In this document: piece by piece, positions 42,174 to 49,994 of the stretch
Layout of the letters: each line of letters opens with the position of its first letter
How positions within the stretch are numbered: the first letter of the stretch is position 1
Program-made: the position numbers and the translations under genes
DNA from: an uncultured Clostridia bacterium
GTDB lineage: Bacteria > Bacillota > Clostridia > UBA1381
DNA: 61,722 nt
Assembly (NCBI GenBank): GCA_934476675.1
Contig: CAKSOE010000014.1
Span: forward strand, 1 to 61,722
Reading direction: 5' to 3'
Notes under the pieces: generated by a model
What the model was told of the DNA's origin: nothing
The model's database searches: none
The model's input: the letters and a program-made list of their open reading frames with translations, nothing else

Positions 42174-42518
42174 CTAAATTTCTTCGGATAATTTCTGCGA
42201 AATCTGTTTCAATTTTTCTATATCCGAGCTGTTTGTATCGTTTCTGAGACGTTCAATAATACTGTTCATCTCCGTTATTTGTTTGGTTATATCATTAAAT
42301 CTTTTTACCAGTCCGAGTTTTTCCTCATATTCGCAAAGCTGCTTTTCGCCGCGCTTTATAAAATCTCTCACGCCCTGGCGGCTTATCGAATTTTCCTCCG
42401 CAATCTCCGCAAGCGATAAATCCTGGTTATAATACATATCAAGCGCACCGTACTGCTTGTCCGTCAAAAGCTGACCGTAAAAATCCATCAGCACTCCGAT
42501 TTTTAAATCCTTTGCCAT
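42174..42518 (-). CDS. ylxM: YlxM-family helix-turn-helix protein (SRP operon)
   Basis: A 114-residue protein with the UPF0122/YlxM signature (LLTDKQYGALDMYYNQDLSLAEIAEE and then NSISRQGVRDFIKRGEK), a sigma-region-4-like helix-turn-helix, and a C-terminal coiled coil. It stands directly upstream of ffh as in most Firmicutes and is linked to SRP function. I start at the ATG at 42518 behind GGTGGAG. First gene of the ylxM-ffh-rpsP-khpA-rimM-trmD-feoB unit. Confidence 0.93.
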   Translation of the reverse strand: MAKDLKIGVLMDFYGQLLTDKQYGALDMYYNQDLSLAEIAEENSISRQGVRDFIKRGEKQLCEYEEKLGLVKRFNDITKQITEMNSIIERLRNDTNSSDIEKLKQISQKLSEEI

Positions 42519-42570
42519 ATAAATCTCCACCCAACGCCTCTGTAAAGGCTTTTCACTTGACACCACAAAT

Positions 42571-42599
42571 ATTATACAATACTTTTAACTACTTGTCAA
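42571..42599 (-). promoter_or_regulatory. Promoter of ylxM-ffh-rpsP...feoB
   Basis: TTGACA (42599-42594), 17 bases, TATAAT (42576-42571) on the minus strand: full consensus. Confidence 0.85.
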
Positions 42600-42637
42600 G
42601 CATTTTTTACAAAAAATTATCTTTTGTGTAAATTAAA

Positions 42638-42666
42638 TTGCATACCGGCTGTAAGTATGGTATACT
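42638..42666 (+). promoter_or_regulatory. Promoter of the zinc ribbon/TPM/SPFH cluster
   Basis: TTGCAT (42638-42643), 17 bases, TATACT (42661-42666), divergent from the ylxM promoter. Confidence 0.65.
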
Positions 42667-42714
42667 TATGTATATATGTTACAAAAAAATATTTTCAGGA
42701 AAGGAAGTGTCTTT

Positions 42715-43800
42715 ATGAACACAGTCCAAAGCTACAAGTGCCCGTGCTGCGGCGCACCGCTTACATTCAGCGGCGAGAAGCAAAATCTGCACTGCGATGC
42801 TTGCGGCAATGATTTTTCGCTTGACACCTTACAGCAGTTAAGCGATGCCCAAAATCAAACTCAGGCTGCGTCGAAATTCGACTGGCAGCGCTACGAGCCG
42901 AGAAGCTACGAATCAGACGGAAGTATTGATTTGTCCGGCTACACCTGCCCGTCCTGCGGCGCCGAAATCACAGGAGACGACACATTAGGCTCGACGGTAT
43001 GTCCGTACTGCGGCAACTCGACCATTGTCAAAAGTCAGTTTGAGGGAGCTTTGCGCCCCGATTACATAATTCCGTTTAAGCTTGATAAAAAGGCCGCGGT
43101 AAGCGCATTTGAAGAGGACTTTAAATTTGCCCCGTTTTTGCCGGATACGTTTAGGGATAAAAAGAAAATTTCGGAAATGACGGGAGTTTATGTTCCGTAT
43201 TGGATGTTCGACTGCGACTGTAACGCAAACATCTGTTACAGCGCCGAACAAATATCTCATTGGAGCGATTCCGACTACGACTATACAAAAACCGATTATT
43301 ACAAGCTTCTGCGCAGCGGCAGCATCGGTTTTGAAAATATTCCCGTTGACGGCTCAAAAAAAGCCGACAATACATACACAGAGGCGGTAGAGCCGTACAA
43401 TTATGCCGATGCCGTAGAGTTTAATGCAGCCTATCTTTCAGGCTATCTTGCAGACAAGTATGATGTTTCGGCGGAGGAATGTATCGACCGTGCGAACGAG
43501 CGCGTAAAAAACTCGACCGAATCCGCATTCAGACGTACCACCGACGGCTATACGGCTGTTGTTCCCGAAAGTTCCAACATAAGCTTTTCGGACGGTAAAA
43601 TCAGATATGCGCTTTTGCCGATATGGATGCTTCATATAAAGTACGAGGGGAATATGTATCAGTTTGCCGTAAACGGTCAGACTGGAAAGGTTGTCGGCAG
43701 TTATCCTGTTGACAAAAAGAAAAAATGGGCTTACTTTGCAAAAATCGCGGCTATTTCTTATGTTGTTACGGGCGTGATAGCATGGTTTTTACTTTCATAA
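42715..43800 (+). CDS. Double zinc-ribbon protein with C-terminal membrane helix (YdjG-like)
   Basis: A 361-residue protein. Two zinc ribbons lie at the N-terminus: CPCCGAPLTF...CDACG (about 8-32) and CPSCGAEIT...CPYCG (about 78-102). A central domain follows (GALRPDYIIPFKLDKKAA, YVPYWMFDC) and a single membrane helix at the very end (about 335-358). This architecture matches YdjG-type proteins encoded with TPM and SPFH proteins. I start at the ATG at 42715 with AAAGGAAG upstream. Role unknown; in Bacillus the cluster belongs to an envelope-stress (SigW) operon with pspA, which is missing here. Confidence 0.82.
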   Translation: MNTVQSYKCPCCGAPLTFSGEKQNLHCDACGNDFSLDTLQQLSDAQNQTQAASKFDWQRYEPRSYESDGSIDLSGYTCPSCGAEITGDDTLGSTVCPYCGNSTIVKSQFEGALRPDYIIPFKLDKKAAVSAFEEDFKFAPFLPDTFRDKKKISEMTGVYVPYWMFDCDCNANICYSAEQISHWSDSDYDYTKTDYYKLLRSGSIGFENIPVDGSKKADNTYTEAVEPYNYADAVEFNAAYLSGYLADKYDVSAEECIDRANERVKNSTESAFRRTTDGYTAVVPESSNISFSDGKIRYALLPIWMLHIKYEGNMYQFAVNGQTGKVVGSYPVDKKKKWAYFAKIAAISYVVTGVIAWFLLS

Positions 43801-43815
43801 GGAGGTGTCGGCACT

Positions 43816-44601
43816 ATGAAAAAATTTATTGCATTTATTTCGGCGCTGACAATCTGCATTGCGTCGGCTCTGCCGGTTATGGCAGAATTTACAAATCCCC
43901 CCGTTACCGATAACGCCGGTTATCTCACCGAGGAGGAATTTAGCAAGCTTTCGGAAAATCTCGAAAGAATCCGTCAGCTCTACGACTTTGACGTTGATAT
44001 ATACACGGAAAGCACAATGGACGCTGACAGCGCACAGGATGCCGCAGACGATATTTTCGATTATCAGGGCTACGGTGCGGGCGAAGATGCGGACGGAATA
44101 CTTCTGTATGTCGCAACAGAACCGAGAGTATACCATTTTTCAACGCACGGTCTCGGTATGGCATACTTTAACTCAAGCGGTCTTTCCCATGTTGAGGAGG
44201 AAGTTCTTCCTTATTTAAAGGAAAACGACTACTATACCGCATTCACCGTATATGCGGACAAAGCAGAGGAGCTTTTGCAGATGGCAAGCGAGGGTGAGCC
44301 GTATGACGAATCTCAAAGCAGCGGATTGTATACATTATGCGTCGTTGCAGGCGCACTGCTTCTGCCGCTTATAATCGCATATGCAGCTATGCACTTCAAG
44401 CTGAGTCTGATGAACACTGCCGTAAACGAGGATTTTGCGGAAAATTACATAAAAGAAAACAGCTATAATCTGACTAATTCGCAGGACATATATCTTTACA
44501 GCAGAATAGATAAAGTTGAACGTCCGAAAGAGGATTCTTCTTCGGACAGCCATACATCTTCCTCAGGTGAAACTCACGGTGGCACGGGCGGAAGCTATTA
44601 A
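43816..44601 (+). CDS. TPM-domain membrane protein (YdjH/YgcG-like)
   Basis: A 261-residue protein: signal peptide (MKKFIAFISALTICIASALP), a TPM (TLP18.3/Psb32/MOLO-1) domain outside the membrane (about 28-150, with VTDNAGYLTEEEFSKL and DGILLYVATEPRVY), one membrane helix (about 172-192), and a Ser/Gly-rich tail ending HGGTGGSY. Such tails are usual in YgcG-type proteins. AAGGAGGTG precedes the ATG, 15 bases after the zinc-ribbon gene. Activity unknown; some TPM proteins bind metals or have phosphatase activity. Confidence 0.87.
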   Translation: MKKFIAFISALTICIASALPVMAEFTNPPVTDNAGYLTEEEFSKLSENLERIRQLYDFDVDIYTESTMDADSAQDAADDIFDYQGYGAGEDADGILLYVATEPRVYHFSTHGLGMAYFNSSGLSHVEEEVLPYLKENDYYTAFTVYADKAEELLQMASEGEPYDESQSSGLYTLCVVAGALLLPLIIAYAAMHFKLSLMNTAVNEDFAENYIKENSYNLTNSQDIYLYSRIDKVERPKEDSSSDSHTSSSGETHGGTGGSY

Positions 44602-44629
44602 GATTATAATTTGAAAGGAATGAATTTTT

Positions 44630-45919
44630 ATGGGTTTATTAAAAGCGGGAGCAGGCGCACTGGGCGGCGTAATGGCTGATCAGTGGCGTGAATTTTTCTA
44701 TTGCGACAGCCTTGCCGCCGAGGTGTTGATTGCCAAAGGCGAAAAAAGAACGGGCGGCAGAAGTTCAAACAAGAGGGGCGAGGATAACATTATCTCAAAC
44801 GGCTCCGTTATCGCGGTAAACGAAGGTCAGTGCATGATTATCGTCGAGTCGGGAAAGGTTGTTGACATATGCGCCGAGCCGGGCGAATTTGTTTATGACA
44901 CTTCAACCGAACCGAGTATTTTCTACGGTGGTCTCGGCGAGGGAATTAAAAAGAGTTTTGCACAGATAGGCAAGCGTTTTACTTTTGGCGGCGATACCGG
45001 CAAGGATCAGAGAGTTTACTATTTTAATACAAAAGAAATTCCCGGGAACAAATTCGGAACAGCCTCCCCTATTCCGTTCCGCGTAATACTGGACGAAAAT
45101 TCGGGCAGCAAGCTGTCGGTTGACTTACGCTGTAACGGTGTATATTCATACAAGATCGTAGATCCGCTGTTGTTCTACACAAACGTCAGCGGAAACGTAA
45201 CGGATACATATGACCGCTCGGAAATTGACAACACGCTTAAAGGCGAGCTTTTAAACGCTTTGCAGCCTGCGCTTGCTAAAATTTCCGCACTCAGAATTGC
45301 ATATTCGGAAATACCGGCTCACACAAAAGAAGTTGCCGAAGCACTTAAAGAAGAACTTGCCTCCGAATGGAGGGAAAGTCGCGGACTTGAAATCTTTTCT
45401 CTTAGCTTTAACTCCGTATCTATTCCGGAGGATCAAAGAAAGAAGATTACCGAATGGGAGGAAAATCTGATGACGACAAACCCGATGATGGCTGCATCAC
45501 GCGTTGTCGGAGCACAAAGCGACGCTATGCGCACAGCTGCCGCAAACCAGGGCGGCATGGGCGCTATGGGCGGATTTTTCGGAATGAATATGGCGCAGAG
45601 CGCCGGCGGCGCTTCAGCTGCAAACCTGTTTGCCATGGGTCAGCAGCAAGCCGCACAAGCTCCTGCACAAGGCTGGAGCTGTTCGTGCGGATACAGTGGA
45701 AACACGGGCAAGTTCTGTCAGAACTGCGGCGCGCCCAAGCCTGAAAATAACGGCAGCTGGACGTGTTCTTGCGGAGCGGTTAATGAGGGGAAATTCTGTC
45801 AGAACTGCGGCAGCCCCCGTCCGTCTATTGCTCCGGCAAAATGCAAAAACTGCGGCTGGCAGCCGGCGGACGGAGCCGCTCCGCCCAAATTCTGCCCCGA
45901 ATGCGGAAGCGCATTTTAA
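44630..45919 (+). CDS. SPFH-domain protein with C-terminal zinc ribbons (YdjI-like)
   Basis: A 429-residue protein: N-terminal YdjI/virion-core-like SPFH domain (about 20-285, with NEGQCMIIVESGKVVDICAEPG and WREFFYC), a Gly/Ala/Met-rich linker, and three zinc ribbons (about 345-429: CSCGYSGNTGKFCQNCG, CSCGAVNEGKFCQNCG, CKNCG...CPECG). SPFH proteins oligomerise on membranes; in Bacillus subtilis YdjI helps bring PspA to the membrane. Its stop codon shares bases with that of the convergent manA (TTTAA), leaving no room for a terminator between them. Confidence 0.9.
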   Translation: MGLLKAGAGALGGVMADQWREFFYCDSLAAEVLIAKGEKRTGGRSSNKRGEDNIISNGSVIAVNEGQCMIIVESGKVVDICAEPGEFVYDTSTEPSIFYGGLGEGIKKSFAQIGKRFTFGGDTGKDQRVYYFNTKEIPGNKFGTASPIPFRVILDENSGSKLSVDLRCNGVYSYKIVDPLLFYTNVSGNVTDTYDRSEIDNTLKGELLNALQPALAKISALRIAYSEIPAHTKEVAEALKEELASEWRESRGLEIFSLSFNSVSIPEDQRKKITEWEENLMTTNPMMAASRVVGAQSDAMRTAAANQGGMGAMGGFFGMNMAQSAGGASAANLFAMGQQQAAQAPAQGWSCSCGYSGNTGKFCQNCGAPKPENNGSWTCSCGAVNEGKFCQNCGSPRPSIAPAKCKNCGWQPADGAAPPKFCPECGSAF

Positions 45920-46866
45920 ACGTACGACAGAATAACGCAGCAATTTCCTTTTAAGGTATAATCGCTGTTCTGCGCCGGAATAAATATACTGTCGCCTTTT
46001 TCGAGCGAATATTCGGCGCCGTTCATTTCAAGAGTACCGCTTCCCTCCGTAACAATCAGCGAATGGAAACAATCCTCGCCGATTGTTACGGTCATGGGAG
46101 CGTCAACAAGCAGTCTGCGAACCGTGAATTTATCACACGAAGCAAGCATTGCGTCCTTTGCGGTTCTGTCCGCTTTTTTTATTTCCGGTGACGGTGTAAG
46201 CCTTGAAACCTCTATCGCCTTGTCAATATGCAATTCACGCGGATTTCCGTTTTTGTCACGTCTGTCATAATCATACACGCGGTATGTCGTATTTGAATTC
46301 TGCTGTATTTCGCATATCACCGTACCGCTGCATATAGCATGAATCGTTCCTGCCGGAATAAAGAACACATCGCCCTTATGAATAGGTACTTTGTTAAGTA
46401 TTTCGAGCAATGTGTTGTTTTTTATGCGTTCCTTAAATTCTTCACGCGTAACCTCACGGTTTACTCCGTAATATAGATACGCTCCCTCATCACATTCAAG
46501 TATATACCACATCTCCGTTTTGCCATACTCACCCTCGACACGCATCGCATATTCATCATCGGGATGCACCTGGATAGAAAGATTTCCGAGCGCATCAATA
46601 AACTTTATCAGTATAGGAAAATAACTGAATTTCAGCGCATTCGCTCCAAGACATTCCTTTCCGTTTTGTTCAATATATTCCGTGAGCGTAAGTCCGTCAA
46701 ATTCACCGCCGTTTACCGTGCTTTGCCCGTCCTTATGAGTGGAAAGCTCCCAGCTTTCGGCTACTATATCAAGATCCGTTTTTTTGTTGTATGATGTTTT
46801 AAGCTTTGTTCCGCCCCAAAGATAATCCTTAAACGCAGGCAAAAGCTTTATTGGCTGTTTGTTCAT
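45916..46866 (-). CDS. manA: Mannose-6-phosphate isomerase, class I
   Basis: A 316-residue cupin enzyme interconverting mannose-6-P and fructose-6-P. The zinc ligands are in SIQVHPDD (about 98-105) and the later GTIHAI (about 172-177); YLWGG at the start is family-typical. This is the short Firmicutes ManA form. AAAGGCGG precedes the ATG. It converges on the SPFH gene with a 4-base overlap of the stops. Confidence 0.95.
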   Translation of the reverse strand: MNKQPIKLLPAFKDYLWGGTKLKTSYNKKTDLDIVAESWELSTHKDGQSTVNGGEFDGLTLTEYIEQNGKECLGANALKFSYFPILIKFIDALGNLSIQVHPDDEYAMRVEGEYGKTEMWYILECDEGAYLYYGVNREVTREEFKERIKNNTLLEILNKVPIHKGDVFFIPAGTIHAICSGTVICEIQQNSNTTYRVYDYDRRDKNGNPRELHIDKAIEVSRLTPSPEIKKADRTAKDAMLASCDKFTVRRLLVDAPMTVTIGEDCFHSLIVTEGSGTLEMNGAEYSLEKGDSIFIPAQNSDYTLKGNCCVILSYV

Positions 46867-46916
46867 TACTTATTCCGCCTTTCAAAAATATGTTTCGGAG
46901 CTTCTCCGATAACCCA

Positions 46917-46925
46917 ATTATACCA
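46917..46925 (-). promoter_or_regulatory. Extended -10 promoter of manA
   Basis: TGG followed by TATAAT (46922-46917) on the minus strand is an extended -10 element; no good -35 box is found. The leader has a short CGGAG/CTCCG hairpin near 46896-46908. Confidence 0.45.
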
Positions 46926-46984
46926 CAGCTTTATGCAAAAAACCACAACAATTAAAAAAATTTCAAAAATTTTCAAATTTCCTA

Positions 46985-47013
46985 TTGACAAACTCATATG
47001 TGTATAGTATAAT
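46985..47013 (+). promoter_or_regulatory. Promoter of metY-cysK-rrf2
   Basis: TTGACA (46985-46990), 17 bases, TATAAT (47008-47013), followed by a leader of ~260 bases. Rrf2-type repressors often bind near such promoters, but no clear dyad is seen over the core. Confidence 0.85.
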
Positions 47014-47045
47014 CATACCAACAGAGTAGTTAGGTAGGTGATACG

Positions 47046-47123
47046 ATGTCAATTAAGGAACAATACTTTGAAATGCTTGTCCGTGCGAATTTTCGTTTCG
47101 GACGAATGCGATGTTGCAGATAA
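47046..47123 (+). CDS. 25-codon leader ORF with adjacent Cys codons
   Basis: An ATG at 47046 with AGGTAGGTG upstream opens a 25-residue frame: MSIKEQYFEMLVRANFRFGR then MRCCR and TAA. It begins about 25 bases after the expected transcript start. Codons 23 and 24 are TGT TGC, both Cys, next to the stop. The mRNA carries a hairpin GTCCG/CGGAC around codons 12-19. The gene products downstream make cysteine and homocysteine, so ribosome stalling at the Cys codons when Cys-tRNA is short could control the operon. Leader-peptide role is inferred; no terminator hairpin is obvious. Confidence 0.6.
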   Translation: MSIKEQYFEMLVRANFRFGRMRCCR

Positions 47124-47280
47124 TAATAAATTTACATATTGGTTAATTGTAATTAATTAATATTTATGCGTTTAAAGGTGGAGAAAACGAATAAATATAA
47201 CACACTAAAAATGGCGTAGCTATGGGATTTTTTGAATTTTACAATCGCCTAAAATTTACATATAAAAAGGAGACTTACTC
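47124..47280 (+). promoter_or_regulatory. AT-rich 3' part of the metY leader with repeated 12-mer
   Basis: AAATTTACATAT occurs right after the leader ORF (47128-47139) and again just before the metY ribosome site (47252-47263). Between them is AT-rich sequence with GGCG/CGCC ends near 47211 and 47246 that could close a loop. It gives no standard terminator and does not match a SAM riboswitch or a T-box. Confidence 0.4.
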
Positions 47281-48570
47281 ATGAGCAATAAGAATTACAA
47301 ATTTGAAACATTACAAATACACGTAGGACAGGAAAATCCTGATCCGACAACAGACGCAAGAGCGGTTCCGATATACGCAACCACATCTTATGTATTTAAG
47401 GATTCGGCACAGGCGGCAGGACGTTTTGGACTGACAGAGGGCGGAAACATCTACACAAGACTGATGAACCCCACCTCAGACGTTTTTGAAAAGAGAATTG
47501 CAGCGCTTGAAGGCGGACTCGGCGCACTCGCAGCCGCATCCGGTTCGGCGGCAATCACATATGCAGTACAGAACATAGCTGTTGCGGGAGATCATATCGT
47601 TTCCTCGTCAAATCTTTACGGCGGTACATACAACCTGTTTGCAAACACGTTAAAGGAACAGGGATTGTCCGTAACATTCGTTAACCCTGAAGATCCTGCA
47701 AACTTTGAAGCGGCAATCAAACCCGAAACAAAGCTTTTATATGCTGAAACGCTCGGAAACCCCAATTCCGACATTATAGATATTGAGGCAATCGCAGAGG
47801 TTGCACACCGTCACGGTATTCCGCTTATCGTAGACAATACGTTTGCAACGCCGTATCTGCTCCGTCCGATTGAGCATGGTGCAGATGTAGTTGTTCATTC
47901 GGCAACGAAATTCATAGGCGGACACGGAACGGTAATGGGCGGCGTAATAATCGATTCGGGTAAATTTGATTGGGCTCAGAACGACAAATTCCCCGGACTT
48001 TCACAGCCTAATCCGTCATATCACGGAATCGTATTCACACAGGCGTGCGGCAATGCGGCATATATAACCAAACTCCGCACAACTCTCATGAGAGACCAAG
48101 GCGCGGTAATTTCTCCGTTTAACTCCTTCCTGCTTTTGCAAGGCTTGGAAACACTTTCATTAAGACTTGACAGGCACGTTGAAAATGCGCTCAAGGTTGT
48201 AGATTTTCTGAAAAATCATCCGCAGGTTGACAAGGTAAACCACCCCTCACTGTCCGATGGAAAGCAAAAAGAGCTTTATAATAAGTATTTCCCGAACGGA
48301 GCAGGTTCAATTTTCACATTTGAAATAAAGGGCGATGCGGAAACAGCAAAGAAATTTACGGAAAGTCTCGAACTGTTCTCACTGCTTGCAAACGTTGCCG
48401 ATGTAAAATCACTTGTTATTCATCCGGCTTCGACAACTCATTCGCAGCTTTCGGAGGAAGAACTTTTAGAGGGCGGAATAAAGCCGAACACAATCAGACT
48501 TTCAATAGGTACTGAACATATAGACGATATTATTGCTGACCTGGAACACGGTTTTCAGGCTGTAAAATAA
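47281..48570 (+). CDS. metY: O-acetylhomoserine aminocarboxypropyltransferase (MetY)
   Basis: A 429-residue PLP enzyme of the Cys/Met-metabolism family. The PLP Lys lies in HSATKFIGGHG (about 207-217), and VGQENPDPTTDARAVPIYATTSY is the typical MetY start. The ~50-residue insert that sets MetY apart from cystathionine gamma-synthase is present (AQNDKFPGLSQPNPSYHGIVF). It uses sulfide and O-acetylhomoserine to make homocysteine; O-acetylserine may also serve. First structural gene of the metY-cysK-rrf2 operon. Confidence 0.94.
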   Translation: MSNKNYKFETLQIHVGQENPDPTTDARAVPIYATTSYVFKDSAQAAGRFGLTEGGNIYTRLMNPTSDVFEKRIAALEGGLGALAAASGSAAITYAVQNIAVAGDHIVSSSNLYGGTYNLFANTLKEQGLSVTFVNPEDPANFEAAIKPETKLLYAETLGNPNSDIIDIEAIAEVAHRHGIPLIVDNTFATPYLLRPIEHGADVVVHSATKFIGGHGTVMGGVIIDSGKFDWAQNDKFPGLSQPNPSYHGIVFTQACGNAAYITKLRTTLMRDQGAVISPFNSFLLLQGLETLSLRLDRHVENALKVVDFLKNHPQVDKVNHPSLSDGKQKELYNKYFPNGAGSIFTFEIKGDAETAKKFTESLELFSLLANVADVKSLVIHPASTTHSQLSEEELLEGGIKPNTIRLSIGTEHIDDIIADLEHGFQAVK

Positions 48571-48588
48571 GAAAGGAATTGATAAATC

Positions 48589-49521
48589 ATGTCAAACATA
48601 TATACATCATCCGAACAATTAATAGGCAAAACGCCGCTTCTTGAACTTACAAACATAGAGAAAAAATTCGACTTAAAGGCAAAGCTTTTGGCAAAGCTTG
48701 AGTATTTCAATCCCGCCGGCTCAGTAAAGGACAGAGTTGCAAAAGCGATGCTTGACGAAGCGGAAAAGAGCGGCAAACTTAAAAAAGGCTCTGTAATCAT
48801 TGAGCCAACATCAGGCAACACAGGAATAGGTCTTTCGTCGGTCGCCGCTGCAAGAGGTTACAGGATAATAATTGTAATGCCCGAAACCATGTCGGTTGAG
48901 CGCAGACAGCTTATGAAAGCATACGGTGCGGAGCTTGTTCTTTCGGACGGTTCAAAAGGTATGCCGGGAGCAATAGCAAAAGCTGATGAATTGGCAAAAG
49001 AAATCCCCGACAGTTTTATTCCGGGACAGTTTGTAAATCCGGCAAACCCAAAAATTCATTTTGAAACCACCGGTCCCGAAATATTCGAGGATACCGACGG
49101 CAATGTGGATGTTTTTGTTGCCGGAGTAGGTACGGGCGGTACTGTTACGGGCGTAGGCAAATACCTCAAATCGAAAAAGAGTGATGTGAAGGTTGTTGCT
49201 GTTGAGCCTGCCTCCTCACCTGTTCTTTCACAGGGCAAGTCGGGTGCGCATAAAATCCAGGGTATAGGCGCCGGCTTTGTTCCGGATGTACTTGATACCA
49301 AAATATACGATGAGATATTCCCGGTTGAAAACGAAGATGCATTTGAAGCAGGCAGACTTGTAGGCAAAAGCGAAGGCGTACTTGTAGGCATTTCCTCCGG
49401 CGCTGCACTCCATGCGGCGGTTGAAATAGCAAAGCGTCCCGAAAATGAGGGCAAGAACATTGTTGTGCTGTTCCCCGATACCGGCGACAGATATCTTTCA
49501 ACAGCATTGTTTGCCGAATAA
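48589..49521 (+). CDS. cysK: Cysteine synthase (O-acetylserine sulfhydrylase)
   Basis: A 310-residue fold-type II PLP enzyme. The Schiff-base Lys is in NPAGSVKDR (about 42-50), the phosphate loop GTGGTVTGVG near 184-193, and PTSGNTGIGL binds substrate. It replaces the acetyl group of O-acetylserine by sulfide. Eighteen bases separate it from metY, and AAAGGA precedes the ATG. cysE is not in the window. Confidence 0.96.
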   Translation: MSNIYTSSEQLIGKTPLLELTNIEKKFDLKAKLLAKLEYFNPAGSVKDRVAKAMLDEAEKSGKLKKGSVIIEPTSGNTGIGLSSVAAARGYRIIIVMPETMSVERRQLMKAYGAELVLSDGSKGMPGAIAKADELAKEIPDSFIPGQFVNPANPKIHFETTGPEIFEDTDGNVDVFVAGVGTGGTVTGVGKYLKSKKSDVKVVAVEPASSPVLSQGKSGAHKIQGIGAGFVPDVLDTKIYDEIFPVENEDAFEAGRLVGKSEGVLVGISSGAALHAAVEIAKRPENEGKNIVVLFPDTGDRYLSTALFAE

Positions 49522-49542
49522 ACCGGAAAGGATTCGTTTTAT

Positions 49543-49971
49543 ATGTTAATTTCTACACGCGGCAGATATGCGCTTCGGATAATGATTGATCTGGCAGAGC
49601 ATATGAACGGAAGCTTTATACCTACAAAAGACATTGCCGAACGTCAGGAAATATCCTTAAAATATATGGAAAAAATTATGACTATGCTTTCAAAAAACGG
49701 TCTTGTTGAGGGAGTGCACGGTAAAGGCGGCGGTTATCGCCTTTACCGTGCGCCCGATGATTATAAGGTCGGTGATATTCTGCGTGTTACGGAGGGTTCG
49801 CTCTCCCCTGTTTCCTGCCTGGAAAACGGCGCAGAGCCTTGCAGCAGAATCAGCCAATGCAAAACACTGCCGATGTGGAAGAAGCTCGACAGCCTGATTA
49901 ACGGATTTCTTGACAGTATAACACTGGCGGATTTAATGGCTAACAGTACGGCGGATGATTACGTAATATAA
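49543..49971 (+). CDS. Rrf2-family regulator (CymR/IscR-like)
   Basis: A 142-residue Rrf2 protein: winged helix (about 1-65, STRGRYALRIMIDLAEH, EISLKYMEKIM, GKGGGYRL), dimer helix, and three Cys (C92, C100, C106) in the region where IscR binds an Fe-S cluster, but with spacing x7 and x5 rather than IscR's x5 and x5. It lies 21 bases after cysK. In Bacillus and Staphylococcus the relative CymR represses cysteine genes together with CysK. Autoregulation of this operon is likely. Whether it carries a cluster is open. Confidence 0.92.
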   Translation: MLISTRGRYALRIMIDLAEHMNGSFIPTKDIAERQEISLKYMEKIMTMLSKNGLVEGVHGKGGGYRLYRAPDDYKVGDILRVTEGSLSPVSCLENGAEPCSRISQCKTLPMWKKLDSLINGFLDSITLADLMANSTADDYVI

Positions 49972-49994
49972 TTTTCACAGTTCCTTTTAACTGT

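Noticed and set aside
47014..47280. SAM riboswitch or T-box before metY
   Set aside because: None of the conserved SAM-I core elements, no TGGN T-box sequence and no terminator were found.
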